Position numbers and translations under genes: made by a program. Shown piece by piece: positions 34,210 through 42,866 of a stretch of 64,000 nt of DNA; position 1 is the stretch's first letter; every line of letters begins with the position of its first letter. Below the pieces are notes generated by a model, which ran no database searches, was not told the origin of the DNA, and saw only the letters and a program-made list of their open reading frames with translations. The stretch is from Exiguobacterium undae DSM 14481 (GTDB lineage Bacteria; Bacillota; Bacilli; Exiguobacteriales; Exiguobacteriaceae), in the NCBI RefSeq assembly GCF_000620805.1, contig NZ_KK211187.1, forward strand, positions 1,908,398 to 1,972,397. The letters run 5' to 3'.

Positions 34210-35457
34210 TTAGTGTCGCATGTCCGATTCGACCGCTTTGACCTGCTCGATCAAGCGTTGGTATTCGTCGACACGTTTCGTTTGCGACAAGTCATACGTT
34301 TGTTTTAAGCGTAAGACCCGCATGACTTTCTCGTTGAGATCGGCTGCCGACAATTTCCCTTGTTTGATCCGCGTCATGATTTCCTTGTGAACGGACGCGT
34401 ACGCGCCGGGTGTCGAGAACATCGCCATGTCCGCACCGTTTTCAAGTGCAAGACCTGCCGCTTGAGCTAATCCGTACCGTTCTGTGATGGCTCCCATGAC
34501 GAGATCATCCGTGATGATGACACCATCAAATTTCAGTTCACTCCGTAACACACCGGTCATGACTTCTTTCGATAATGAGGACGGTCGATTTTTGTCGAGA
34601 GCCGGGAACAGGATATGCGCGACCATGACCATTTCAGCCCCGTCTTGAATCGCCCGTTTAAACGGGACCAGCTCCGTCTGCTCAAGTTCCGCTTTCGTCG
34701 CATCGACCCGCGGCAGACCGACATGCGAGTCGACGGTCGTATCTCCGTGTCCCGGAAAATGTTTGACGACCGGCACGATATCTTCTTCCTTCATTCCCTG
34801 CATCAATGGCACACCAAGCCGTGCCACTTGTTGCGGGTCCGCACTGAGCGCCCGGTCGCCGATGATCGGATTTGCCGGATTACTGTTGACGTCAAGGACC
34901 GGTGCAAAATCCATGTTGAATCCGTAAAAACGGGAAATGGACCCAAGCGTCTGCCCGACGTCTTCCATTAACTCCGGATCATTTTTTTGACCATATGTCA
35001 GGCTCGGCGACAGTTTGAGTCGGGCGTCCGGAACCCGGCTGACCCGTCCGCCTTCTTCGTCAAAACCGACGAATGCCCGTTGATCCGACGTTTGCGCTTC
35101 GTTGATGTCAGCCGTCAATGCCTTCAGTTGGCCGGATGACGTGATATTACCGCCGAGTAACAACACCCCACCTAACGCATGTTGCTGCAACAGCCGGCGA
35201 TCCGCTTCCGTCAATGCCGTTCCGGTCACACCGATGTAGAGCAGTTGATCGACTTTTTCCGCCGTCGACATCTGAGAGACCGTCTGCTTAAGTTCATTTT
35301 CCGCTTGTTCCCGGGCAGACGGTTGCTCCGGTTTTTGTGGTTTCGGCTGTTTTGTTTCTTCGGCTTGCTTCGGTGCCGGTTCGTCCGGTTTCGCGGTCTC
35401 GTCGGCACAACCGGACAGCAGGACAGTTGCGAAGATAACAGGGAAAAACAGCTTCAA
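34210..35457 (-). CDS. GH3 beta-N-acetylhexosaminidase lipoprotein (NagZ-like)
   Basis: 415 residues from a TTG (AGGA six bases upstream) overlapping the stop of the OsmC-like gene. Signal peptide MKLFFPVIFATVLLSGC with lipidated Cys17, then a Pro/Glu/Lys-rich linker (about 20-50), then the GH3 barrel. KHFPGHGDTTVDSHVGLPRV is the NagZ motif with the Asp-His dyad acting as acid/base; DGVIITDDLVMGAI carries the nucleophile Asp. Probably removes GlcNAc from muropeptides outside the membrane, as in Bacillus. Confidence 0.9.
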   Translation of the reverse strand: MKLFFPVIFATVLLSGCADETAKPDEPAPKQAEETKQPKPQKPEQPSAREQAENELKQTVSQMSTAEKVDQLLYIGVTGTALTEADRRLLQQHALGGVLLLGGNITSSGQLKALTADINEAQTSDQRAFVGFDEEGGRVSRVPDARLKLSPSLTYGQKNDPELMEDVGQTLGSISRFYGFNMDFAPVLDVNSNPANPIIGDRALSADPQQVARLGVPLMQGMKEEDIVPVVKHFPGHGDTTVDSHVGLPRVDATKAELEQTELVPFKRAIQDGAEMVMVAHILFPALDKNRPSSLSKEVMTGVLRSELKFDGVIITDDLVMGAITERYGLAQAAGLALENGADMAMFSTPGAYASVHKEIMTRIKQGKLSAADLNEKVMRVLRLKQTYDLSQTKRVDEYQRLIEQVKAVESDMRH

Positions 35458-35879
35458 ATCGGTTCCTCGTTTCGGACGCCGTTGATTGAATAGTAGACTT
35501 CAATTTCTGCGTTCAACGATTGGGACACGGAGCAGTATTTGTCTTTTGACAATGAAATCGCCCGACGGACCTTATCTTCCGGTAAGTCGCCTTCAAGCCG
35601 GTAATGGATCGAAATCGTCGTGAAGCGGCGCGGATGGTCGTCTGCCCGTTCCCCTTCGATGTCCATTTCAAATGAGGTCAACGTCAAACGCATCTTCTCT
35701 AAAATCGAGACGATGTCGATGCCGGTACAACCGGCAACGGCGTGGAGTAACAGCTCCGTCGGGCGTGGTGCTTGATTGTCGCCTCCGTTATCCGGTGCTG
35801 CGTCCATCGCTAAGTGATGTCCGGATTCGGTCTCGCCGCTAAATCCCATCTTGTGGTTCCAAGTGACTGTTGCTTGCAT
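35454..35879 (-). CDS. OsmC/Ohr-family peroxide-reducing protein
   Basis: 141 residues. PTELLLHAVAGCTGIDIVSILEKM holds the first redox Cys (about 52) and KDKYCSVSQSL the second (about 121), the OsmC/YhfA pattern. Likely reduces organic peroxides or acts in osmotic/oxidative stress. Preceded by a SigB-like promoter and overlapping the NagZ-like start, so the two may be co-expressed. Confidence 0.85.
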   Translation of the reverse strand: MQATVTWNHKMGFSGETESGHHLAMDAAPDNGGDNQAPRPTELLLHAVAGCTGIDIVSILEKMRLTLTSFEMDIEGERADDHPRRFTTISIHYRLEGDLPEDKVRRAISLSKDKYCSVSQSLNAEIEVYYSINGVRNEEPI

Positions 35880-35928
35880 GTTCCGTCACGTCCTTTACAT
35901 GTTTTTTAGTTGTCTTTACTTCTTCAGT

Positions 35929-35954
35929 ATACCCGAATCTCCGCCAAGTGAAAT
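35929..35954 (-). promoter_or_regulatory. SigB-like promoter before the OsmC-like gene
   Basis: On the minus strand ATTTCA (35949-35954), 14 bases, GGGTAT (35929-35934). The -10 is a perfect match to SigB consensus; the -35 matches 4 of 6. Confidence 0.4.
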
Positions 35955-36081
35955 TGACGTGCTATTCGCAATAATGCTTCTTTTTCACCTTCTTCTAAAT
36001 CCTGTTTCCGCACCACTTGAATCATGCTATTCTGATACACGATAGTTTTTTGCGCACAGGCGCTAGAAGTGAGGAATGTGT

Positions 36082-37269
36082 ATGTCATCATCATCGACTC
36101 GTTTGAGTCAAACCGACTGGCTGTTGATCGCAACGTTATCCATGTTGACCTTTGTCCTCGGAACAAGCGAATTCGTCATCGTCGGGATTTTATCCGAAAT
36201 CGCAGACGGTCTGAACATTACGATCGCGAAAGCCGGGACACTCGTCTCTGCCTTTGCCATCGCCTTCGCCATCGGGACACCGATTACGATGTCACTGACC
36301 GGACATCTCGAGCGGCGTAAATTAATGCTTGGCTTGATTTTCGTCTGGATTTTGCTGAATGTCTGCAGCAGTATTGCACCGAATGACGAAATCTTATTAT
36401 TGACCCGGATCGTGACGGCTGTTTTGACGGGTGTCCTGATTTCGCTTGCGATGGTCGTCGCCAGTGACAGCGTCCCGATTGCGAAACGCGGGGTCGCCGT
36501 CTCATTCATCTTCGGCGGTTTTACCCTTGCGAACGTCTTGGGAGTTCCAATCGGTACCTTCATCGGTCAACATGCCGGGTACGCCGCAACCTTTTGGCTG
36601 ACAAGTGCCCTTGGCGTCATTGCGTTAGTCGGTGTCTTCAAAGTCGTTCCGGTCCAACAATCAACGGCGACCAGTTCGATTCGCGATCAACTTCGTCTAC
36701 TCGCCAATCCGCGGATCATGATCGCCTTTTTCATCCCGTCGTTTGGATTCGGTGCGACGTACGTCGTCTATACGTATCTAGTCCCGGTTCTTGAGTTGGA
36801 ATTGAAACTGCCGTCGACGTGGATCAGTCCGATTTTACTCGCGTACGGTGTCGTCTCGATCTTCAGTAACATCTTGGCCGGGAAAATCGCCAGCCGGAAC
36901 CCGATCGGTCGTCTCCGTTTCGTCTTCATCGTTCAGGCGATCGTACTCGCCGCCCTCTACGTGACGACAGCGTCCGTTTCGCTGGGTCTGATCAACATTG
37001 CCTTGATGTCCTTGATGTCGATTTTATTGACGACCTCAACACAAATCTATCTGATTGATCTGGCAGAGAAGTTTAATCCGGAAGCAAAAGGACTGGCTGC
37101 TTCCTTAATGCCGGTCGCAAGCAATGTCGGGATTGCCTTCGGTTCTGCTTTAGGTGGACTCGTCTATGCGAACGGTCCGATCATGAATATCGCGCTTGTT
37201 GGCGGTGCCGTCGCCTTACTCGCAGCCGCTTTGACGGCTGTCAGTCATCGGCTTGATCAGCGGGCATAA
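36082..37269 (+). CDS. MFS transporter (drug/sugar exporter type, AraJ-like)
   Basis: 395 residues from the ATG at 36082 (GAGGA upstream). Twelve hydrophobic helices; FVLGTSEFVIVGILSEIADGL (first helix and loop) and the motif-A-like GHLERRKLMLGL are typical of the DHA1/AraJ branch. Exports drugs or small metabolites; substrate unknown. No regulator adjacent. Ends at a strong terminator. Confidence 0.85.
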   Translation: MSSSSTRLSQTDWLLIATLSMLTFVLGTSEFVIVGILSEIADGLNITIAKAGTLVSAFAIAFAIGTPITMSLTGHLERRKLMLGLIFVWILLNVCSSIAPNDEILLLTRIVTAVLTGVLISLAMVVASDSVPIAKRGVAVSFIFGGFTLANVLGVPIGTFIGQHAGYAATFWLTSALGVIALVGVFKVVPVQQSTATSSIRDQLRLLANPRIMIAFFIPSFGFGATYVVYTYLVPVLELELKLPSTWISPILLAYGVVSIFSNILAGKIASRNPIGRLRFVFIVQAIVLAALYVTTASVSLGLINIALMSLMSILLTTSTQIYLIDLAEKFNPEAKGLAASLMPVASNVGIAFGSALGGLVYANGPIMNIALVGGAVALLAAALTAVSHRLDQRA

Positions 37270-37273
37270 CATC

Positions 37274-37331
37274 CAAAAGACTTCTGTTCGAATGGTGCCA
37301 TCACTTGTGGCATACGGAACAGAAGTCTTTT
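37274..37331 (+). terminator. Intrinsic terminator after the MFS gene
   Basis: Perfect 15-bp outer stem aaaagacttctgttc and complement, followed by TTTTTGTT. Confidence 0.75.
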
Positions 37332-37481
37332 TGTTGAATCCGGAACTTGAAGCCGACGGGTACTCAGACCAAACCTTACAACACTGTTAGGTAAAAGTAT
37401 CCAATTTGTTTCTTTATCTGTAAACCGGCATGGTACGGTAGAAACAGCACTTGATTCCAACTACTTAAAGGAGTTTTTACT

Positions 37482-37979
37482 ATGAAATCGTATTATGCCC
37501 TTCCGTTGACTGCCCTGTTACTGACGGCGACGGTCAGCCCGGTCGCAACATCTGCTGCGACACCAACAAAAGTCGAAACGAAAAAACCGTTGTCGGAAAA
37601 AGCACTCGCGAAAAAGAAAGCAGCGATTGCCAAACTGGCGACATCATTAATCGGGACTCCGTATAAAGAAGGCGGCACGACAACAAAAGGATTTGATGCC
37701 TCAGGCTTTACGCAATATGTTTATCAAAAGAGCGGTCTGACACTCGAGCGGACGATTGCGAAACAAGCCGCAATGCCGCTCAAGACCGTCACGCTCAAAA
37801 AAGCAATGCCGGGCGACTTGTTATTCGTCCAAGCAAAAAAAGCAAAAACGCCGAACTTCGTCGGAATCTATACCGGCAAAAACAAGTTCGTTGCCGTAAC
37901 GACGAAAAAGGTCGAATCGCAAGACCTGACGTGGAGCTATTACACGAAACAGGACATCCTCATCAAATCGTATCAGTGA
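37482..37979 (+). CDS. Secreted NlpC/P60-like protein lacking catalytic residues
   Basis: 165 residues. Signal peptide (about 1-26, cleavage near ATSAA), Lys-rich linker, then an NlpC/P60 fold: LIGTPYKEGGTTTKGFDASGFTQYVY (57-82), MPGDLLF (109-115), NFVGIYTGKNKFVAV (126-140). In active enzymes the first block reads DCSGF, the third HVGIY and FIHA; here the Cys is Ala73, the His is Phe127 and the second His is Ala138. Fold is kept, activity should be absent. May bind wall peptides or regulate another hydrolase. Confidence 0.8.
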   Translation: MKSYYALPLTALLLTATVSPVATSAATPTKVETKKPLSEKALAKKKAAIAKLATSLIGTPYKEGGTTTKGFDASGFTQYVYQKSGLTLERTIAKQAAMPLKTVTLKKAMPGDLLFVQAKKAKTPNFVGIYTGKNKFVAVTTKKVESQDLTWSYYTKQDILIKSYQ

Positions 37980-37986
37980 AACAAAA

Positions 37987-38026
37987 AACGCAATCTGAAA
38001 CTCTTCAAGAGTTCCGGATTGCGTTT
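37987..38026. terminator. Bidirectional intrinsic terminator
   Basis: About 19-bp stem with wobble pairs, aacgcaatc-type ends, T-run on the plus strand and A-run before; between converging genes. Confidence 0.75.
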
Positions 38027-38049
38027 TTGTGTAGAACGTAAGAGATCAA

Positions 38050-39129
38050 TCAATTAAGAATAAGTGAATTTAACGACGTTTCTTTTCGTTTCAGTTTGTC
38101 TTTAATATTTCCCTCATAAAGAACACGTTCTGATACGGCATCAACAATACGGATATTGATGACACCATCATCGATTCGATTCGCCGTGTAAATCAAATCA
38201 TCTTTAAGCTCAGTGTAAGAGCCTAATCCAAACTTGTCTGTTACTAACGGGATATCCATCGAGTGTTTTTCTGATTTCTTTGATGCTAAATCATAGACAA
38301 TCCAGCTTGATTGATCCGAATCCCCTTCAAGCATGATCAGTTTTGTCCCATCCTCACTTAGTTCGGTTTGGTTGGCAATGATCGAATTCAATGCTTTTAA
38401 AGGCTGAGCCGTTTCCCCATCACTCCAATACGTCTTTTCTATTGATTCATCTGACCCTTCTAAGTATTCCACCGTACGATAGACAATCATCTCGTCATGG
38501 ATACCTAAAATCATAACCTCTTTTTTAGAGGTATACGGTAAATTGATTTTTTGAACCGTATCGTTTTTTAAATCAATTTTGTACAACAACGTCCCTGAAT
38601 TGGTTTGATAGTCTTGCACGCTGACATATAAATTGTTCCCAATTCGTCGATATGGATTAAGTTCGGTCTCTACTAACTTCTGAGCTTCAGCAGGTGCCGG
38701 AAACATTTTTTTGACAACACGTTGCTTACTACCCTGCCAGTACTGTAGTTCCCACTTATTGTTGTTTGGTGTTCCTATTGCATATGAGACACCTTCTTGT
38801 TCCAACGTAAGAACGTAATCGGAACGGATGAATCGCCGGAAGTCAGCGGGTGCACCATTCTCATTATATGGACTTTCAAACAAGCCGCTGATCAGATTTT
38901 CTTTTGTTTTTTCGACATGACCATCCAGTCGAACGTTGTAATCAACTCCCTTTAAGCCCTGATCATAAAGTTCTGCTTGAACAGACCGGACAAGTGGTTG
39001 TTTCGGGTCGCCTTTTACTGTCTCAACGGTAAAGTCCGACTCATCAATCGATTGAATAAAGACGGTATAAATGCCCACCGTTAAGAAGCTGACGACAGCC
39101 AATATGAGTACAAATTTAAATTTTCGCAT
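38050..39129 (-). CDS. Hypothetical membrane-anchored extracytoplasmic protein of the YtrA-type ABC operon
   Basis: 359 residues. One N-terminal membrane helix (about 5-25) and a large soluble part with repeated beta-rich segments (GTLLYKIDLKND, TKLIMLEGDSDQSSWIVYDLASKKS), suggestive of a beta-propeller. Lies last in the GntR-ATPase-permease operon, 10 bases after the permease. Could be an accessory sensor or binding component; family not recognised. Confidence 0.6.
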   Translation of the reverse strand: MRKFKFVLILAVVSFLTVGIYTVFIQSIDESDFTVETVKGDPKQPLVRSVQAELYDQGLKGVDYNVRLDGHVEKTKENLISGLFESPYNENGAPADFRRFIRSDYVLTLEQEGVSYAIGTPNNNKWELQYWQGSKQRVVKKMFPAPAEAQKLVETELNPYRRIGNNLYVSVQDYQTNSGTLLYKIDLKNDTVQKINLPYTSKKEVMILGIHDEMIVYRTVEYLEGSDESIEKTYWSDGETAQPLKALNSIIANQTELSEDGTKLIMLEGDSDQSSWIVYDLASKKSEKHSMDIPLVTDKFGLGSYTELKDDLIYTANRIDDGVINIRIVDAVSERVLYEGNIKDKLKRKETSLNSLILN

Positions 39130-39139
39130 GACGTCCTCC

Positions 39140-39949
39140 TCAGACCGAAATCTTCCATTTTAATAAACGCAGGCTTTTCCAAATCGTATAGACAAAGTAC
39201 AGCACAAAGATTGCCACCATGATTGCTGATATTTCTTGCGATAAAAAGATATCCAGCTTTTCAATCACATACATGTTGCCTACCGTAATCAGGAGTAGAA
39301 AAGCGACTTCAAGAATGATAAAGATCAAGCCTTTCGCTTTTCGGTAAGACCGCTCCAGTAGAACGAGCATAAACAAGAAACTGACGACAAACAGTGATAC
39401 AAGGACGATGAGCAACAAATCTACTACGTTCATCGTATATAGCTGTTTTAATGCCATCGACATATTAAAAGATGACGCACGGTAATCGTCTTTAATCAGC
39501 CAGTTGAATATGACATAACTGAGTTGGATGACCACCCACTGTAATCCGATAAAACTGATAATCACGAGAGCCAGTGATGTCCATTTGGCAAAAAAGATTT
39601 TCGCCCGGCTGCCTGGTAACAGCAGTAAACGGTATATGTACTTGGATTCACCTAACCAATCCCGGTACCAAATCTGAATGGCATACAAAATGACGAGAAC
39701 GATTCCAATCATAATGACATAGCTGAAATATGAACTTGCCTGTTGAAACGATAACTCTCCAATCGTTTCAATTGCATCGCTTTCAGATAATTTGGCGTAA
39801 CTCATATACTCCTTTACTTGCCGTTCGTGGTAAATAACCCGTCCGACGATGGTCAGGATTTCAATACTCGCCATCGCGAGGATGACCGAGACAATCATTT
39901 TCCAACTTCGCTTTAACTCTTCGTTTGTTAACATCAGATATTGTTTCAT
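39140..39949 (-). CDS. ABC transporter membrane subunit
   Basis: 269 residues, six hydrophobic helices. RLLLLPGSRAKIFFAKWTSLALVII resembles the ABC-2 type loop and helix found in two-component peptide/antibiotic exporters. ATG overlaps the ATPase stop by 4 bases. Confidence 0.7.
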   Translation of the reverse strand: MKQYLMLTNEELKRSWKMIVSVILAMASIEILTIVGRVIYHERQVKEYMSYAKLSESDAIETIGELSFQQASSYFSYVIMIGIVLVILYAIQIWYRDWLGESKYIYRLLLLPGSRAKIFFAKWTSLALVIISFIGLQWVVIQLSYVIFNWLIKDDYRASSFNMSMALKQLYTMNVVDLLLIVLVSLFVVSFLFMLVLLERSYRKAKGLIFIILEVAFLLLITVGNMYVIEKLDIFLSQEISAIMVAIFVLYFVYTIWKSLRLLKWKISV

Positions 39950-40626
39950 CGTTGATAGACCTCCCGCATCCGGTCCTGGACCGATTTTCCGTATACTTCG
40001 CGCATCTCTTCTGTATCGTGTTCATCAATGATCCGACCATCCTGTAAAAAGACGACCCGGTCAATCAGATGTTCGATTTCAATGATTTCGTGTGTCGTCA
40101 TCAAAATGCCGCGTCCTTCCATATAATGACTCGAAAAGATCCAGGCAATCTGTTCCTTTGTAAATAAATCAATTCCGGCAAATGGTTCGTCGAGCAACAA
40201 ATACTGCCGATCCAGTGCAAAACCGAGTACCAGACTAAACTTCGCCTGATTCCCTTTCGACAGTTCCAAGATTTTGTCGGTCGTCAATAACTTGAACAGA
40301 CCCATCAATTCTTCGGCGACCTTCGAATTCCAGTCCGGATAATAATCACCCATATACGTCAGAGCGTCACCAATCGTCATGTAACCGGGCATCGTCTGCA
40401 GATCCGGAACAAAGGCGATTTTTTCGCGTGAGACTTCTCCGTCCACCAAAACTGTTCCGGCATCGACCGGGACAAGACCCATGATCGCTTTTAAGATTGT
40501 CGATTTTCCTTCGCCGTTTAAGCCGATCAGACAGGTGATGCTGTCCGGACGAACCGAAAACGAGACACCTTCAAGAATCGATTTTTTCCGACCGTATCGT
40601 TTTTTCAAACCATGGACTTCAAGCAT
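39946..40626 (-). CDS. ABC transporter ATP-binding protein (YtrB-like)
   Basis: 226 residues. Walker A GLNGEGKSTI near 36, signature LSKGNQAKFSLVLG near 129, Walker B YLLLDEPFAGID near 149, H-loop TTHEIIE. The signature reads LSKGN rather than LSGGQ, as is common in YtrB/EcsA-type ATPases next to GntR regulators. Overlaps the regulator gene by 8 bases. Confidence 0.85.
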   Translation of the reverse strand: MLEVHGLKKRYGRKKSILEGVSFSVRPDSITCLIGLNGEGKSTILKAIMGLVPVDAGTVLVDGEVSREKIAFVPDLQTMPGYMTIGDALTYMGDYYPDWNSKVAEELMGLFKLLTTDKILELSKGNQAKFSLVLGFALDRQYLLLDEPFAGIDLFTKEQIAWIFSSHYMEGRGILMTTHEIIEIEHLIDRVVFLQDGRIIDEHDTEEMREVYGKSVQDRMREVYQR

Positions 40627-40999
40627 CGATCTTCCTCCGTTCCGTTGACTGATACATCGTCTCGACCTTCGTGACGACTTCGCCTAATGGAATCTGAATC
40701 GCTTGGACCGCCTCGATGAATTGCGCAACTGCTTCATCCAGCATCTCCGTCCGGACTTTTTTGACAATTTCTTGATCCATCGTGATTTTACTCGGTACGT
40801 TTCGTTCTGTCGTAATCAATTGCTGATCCTCCATTTCTTTGTACGCTTTTTGTGCCGTATTCGGATTAATTCCGAGTTGCGCAGCGATTTCCCGGCGCGA
40901 TGGAATTTCCTGCCCGCATTTGAGTTCTTCCGTCGCGATTTGTTCCTTGAACCATCGGACGACTTGAAGATACACCGGGCTTCTTTGGTCAAATTGCAT
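40619..40999 (-). CDS. GntR-family regulator, YtrA subfamily
   Basis: 126 residues: winged helix LKCGQEIPSRREIAAQLGINPNTAQKAYKEMEDQ at about 27-60 plus a short C-terminal helical region (70-126), the YtrA layout (no effector domain). Such regulators control ABC systems responding to wall-active antibiotics. Autoregulation is suggested by the operators in its promoter. Confidence 0.85.
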   Translation of the reverse strand: MQFDQRSPVYLQVVRWFKEQIATEELKCGQEIPSRREIAAQLGINPNTAQKAYKEMEDQQLITTERNVPSKITMDQEIVKKVRTEMLDEAVAQFIEAVQAIQIPLGEVVTKVETMYQSTERRKIDA

Positions 41000-41028
41000 C
41001 GTGGTCTTGACCTCCCTTTCCCGTTCAC

Positions 41029-41089
41029 TGTATTAAAACAGTAATACACTTTCTTTCTGTATCATACGCGTAGTACAGTTGACTGTCAA
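41029..41089 (-). promoter_or_regulatory. SigA promoter with YtrA-type operators
   Basis: TTGACA (complement of 41084-41089), 17 bases, TATGAT (41061-41066). A perfect inverted repeat tgtatta-6-taataca at 41029-41048 lies just downstream of the expected transcription start; a weaker repeat ctgtat...tacag at 41057-41078 covers the -10. Confidence 0.75.
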
Positions 41090-41139
41090 TCCATTTCCAA
41101 AAAAATACCGCACTCCGAAGGGAGGCGGCATGAGTAATC

Positions 41140-41430
41140 TTATTTTTGAAATTCTAAAATGGTTTGTTGGACTGGAATGCCTGACATCGGAACAGTTCGC
41201 TCAACGAACACATACCGTTTCCCGTTTACTAAAAAGCGACGGTTCCCTAAATATTCGACAAGTTTTCCGTCTTGTTTGAGTTTATGTTCAATCGCTTTGA
41301 CGTGTTCATCCAACGTGTAAAACCGATCATCAAACGTCATCGTGATGTTTTTGTTTCGAAATCCGAGTAAGTAACTGTAGAAAAACCAAAACCCCGCCCC
41401 TAGTGCTAAAAATGCTAACAGAATGTCCAT
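41140..41430 (-). CDS. Hypothetical small membrane protein
   Basis: 96 residues from the ATG at 41430 (GGGGGAA upstream). N-terminal hydrophobic helix (LLAFLALGAGFWFFYSYLLGF) then a soluble part with FDDRFYTLDEHVKAIEHKL and GNRRFLVNGKRYVFVERTVP. No family recognised. No obvious operon partner; a terminator separates it from the peptide gene upstream. Confidence 0.65.
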   Translation of the reverse strand: MDILLAFLALGAGFWFFYSYLLGFRNKNITMTFDDRFYTLDEHVKAIEHKLKQDGKLVEYLGNRRFLVNGKRYVFVERTVPMSGIPVQQTILEFQK

Positions 41431-41519
41431 GAGTAATTCCCCCTTTTGATATCTTATTTTACGTTCAAGATAATGTAAGGGTTCCCAAATTATTTGAAAA
41501 TTAGAAAAAAATTCGCAAC

Positions 41520-41554
41520 AAAAAAACTGACTCTGAACGATGTCCAGAATCAGC
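41520..41554 (-). terminator. Intrinsic terminator after the Pro/Glu-rich peptide gene
   Basis: Stem ctgattctg/cagagtcag on the minus strand followed by TTTTTTT. Confidence 0.7.
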
Positions 41555-41563
41555 CTGTCTTGT

Positions 41564-41752
41564 TTAGTAGGGTGTTGGATCTTCTTGCGGTGTATCCGGA
41601 ATTTCCGTTGGTTCCGGGAACGTGTCCGGCTCCGGTTGACGGATCGGATCTTCCTGCGGCGTCTCCGGAATCTCCGACGGAGGTGTCGTCGGAATCTCGT
41701 CCGGTTGTTGATTCGGTTCGTGTTCTGGGACTTCATTCGGATTTTTCTTCAT
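41564..41752 (-). CDS. Small Pro/Glu-rich repeat protein
   Basis: 62 residues from the ATG at 41752 (GGGGGAAA upstream). Highly acidic and proline-rich, with repeats IPETPQEDP and IPDTPQEDP and related units; no hydrophobic segment and no Cys. Starts 13 bases after the SDR stop and is followed by a terminator, so it is co-transcribed with the stress SDR. Likely disordered; function unknown. Confidence 0.6.
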   Translation of the reverse strand: MKKNPNEVPEHEPNQQPDEIPTTPPSEIPETPQEDPIRQPEPDTFPEPTEIPDTPQEDPTPY

Positions 41753-41765
41753 GATTATTTCCCCC

Positions 41766-42641
41766 TTATGATGTGATGTAGTCGCCGCCGTTGATATGAA
41801 TCGTTTGACCGGTGACGTAACTTGAGTCGCGTGACGCCAGGTAGACATATGCCGGTGCGTTTTCAGACGGTTGCCCGCGGCGTTTCATCGGTGTGTCTTC
41901 CCCGTGTGCTTCCACCTTTTCTTTTGTGAACGTTGCCGGGATGAGCGGCGTCCAGATCGGACCCGGTGCGACGGCATTGACGCGAATCCCCTTTTCAATC
42001 AAGTTTGATGCCAGCGAACGCGTCAACGTCGTGATTGCCCCTTTGGTTGCCGAGTAATCGATCAGTGATGGTGCCCCGCGATACGCCGTGACGGATGACG
42101 TATTGATGATCGAATCTTCCTTGTTCAAATGAGGTAACGCAGCCTGCGTCAGATAGAACATCGAAAAGAGATTCGTTTCGAACGTCTCTTTTAACTGATC
42201 CGGTGTGATTGCCAGGAAATCGTCTTGCGGGAACTGTTTTCCGGCATTGTTGACCAGAATATTCAATTGACCAAACTCTTGAATGACCTGATCAATGATC
42301 GGTTGGGCGTTCTCCGGTTGACTGACATCTTTCGCAAACGCCAGTGCCTTGACACCATACCCTTCAATCAATTGTTTCGTTTTTTCTGCATCCCGTCCCT
42401 CATTTAAGTACACGATGGCGACGTTTGCGCCCTCTTTGGCATAGGCAATCGCGACGGCACGCCCAATGCCGCTGTCTCCGCCCGTTATCAACGCCACTTT
42501 ACCTTTCAGCTTACCTGATCCCACATATTCCGGATCGTCGTACACCGGTTCAGGATTCATTTCGGCTTCGATTCCCGGTTGCTGATCCTGTGTTTGTCCC
42601 CGTGCTTGTTGATGCATCTGCTCTAATTCTTCCTCGCGCAT
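41766..42641 (-). CDS. Short-chain dehydrogenase, general stress protein 39-like
   Basis: 291 residues from the ATG at 42641 (AGGGG nine bases upstream). The polar N-terminal extension (QARGQTQDQQPGIEAEMNPEP) is typical of the YdaD/YhdF group. SDR motifs: ITGGDSGIGRA, LVNNAGKQ, NTSSVTAYRG with the catalytic Ser, YSATKGA with Tyr and Lys, and APGPIWTPLIP. NAD(P)-dependent oxidoreductase, substrate unknown; Bacillus homologues are SigB-dependent, and a SigB-like promoter precedes this gene. Confidence 0.88.
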   Translation of the reverse strand: MREEELEQMHQQARGQTQDQQPGIEAEMNPEPVYDDPEYVGSGKLKGKVALITGGDSGIGRAVAIAYAKEGANVAIVYLNEGRDAEKTKQLIEGYGVKALAFAKDVSQPENAQPIIDQVIQEFGQLNILVNNAGKQFPQDDFLAITPDQLKETFETNLFSMFYLTQAALPHLNKEDSIINTSSVTAYRGAPSLIDYSATKGAITTLTRSLASNLIEKGIRVNAVAPGPIWTPLIPATFTKEKVEAHGEDTPMKRRGQPSENAPAYVYLASRDSSYVTGQTIHINGGDYITS

Positions 42642-42685
42642 ATGACCCAACCCCTTTTCAATATTTAATGACTACCTTCATTAAC

Positions 42686-42710
42686 ATTCCCTTGCCATAT
42701 ATCAATAAAC
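42686..42710 (-). promoter_or_regulatory. SigB-like promoter of the stress SDR operon
   Basis: On the minus strand GTTTAT (42705-42710), 13 bases, GGGAAT (42686-42691); 5 of 6 and 6 of 6 to the consensus GTTTAA-GGGWAW. The -10 lies 45 bases before the start codon. Confidence 0.55.
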
Positions 42711-42866
42711 GTCGTCAGTAAAAAAAATCATTTTTTTGTTCAAGTAAAGTATTTGTTGAACCTTCAAGTTATTTTTATCGCTGCAGAAGAATTAATAGAT
42801 TTAATCTAGACCTCCACTGCAAATGACTGACGATCGGATGCAGAGCATCACATGATCTCGGAAACC

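Noticed and set aside
35924-36025. 33-codon minus-strand frame with charged, helix-like composition
   Set aside because: No ribosome binding site before its ATG and it overlaps the SigB-like promoter of the OsmC-like gene.
19291-37440. Shared tggtacggta before the L7/L12-like gene and the NlpC-like gene
   Set aside because: Only ten bases, with different spacing to possible -35 elements; likely chance.
41436-41736. Arg-rich N-terminal extension of the 96-residue membrane protein
   Set aside because: It is the antisense-frame reading through the terminator and the Pro/Glu-rich peptide gene; the RBS supports the start at 41430.
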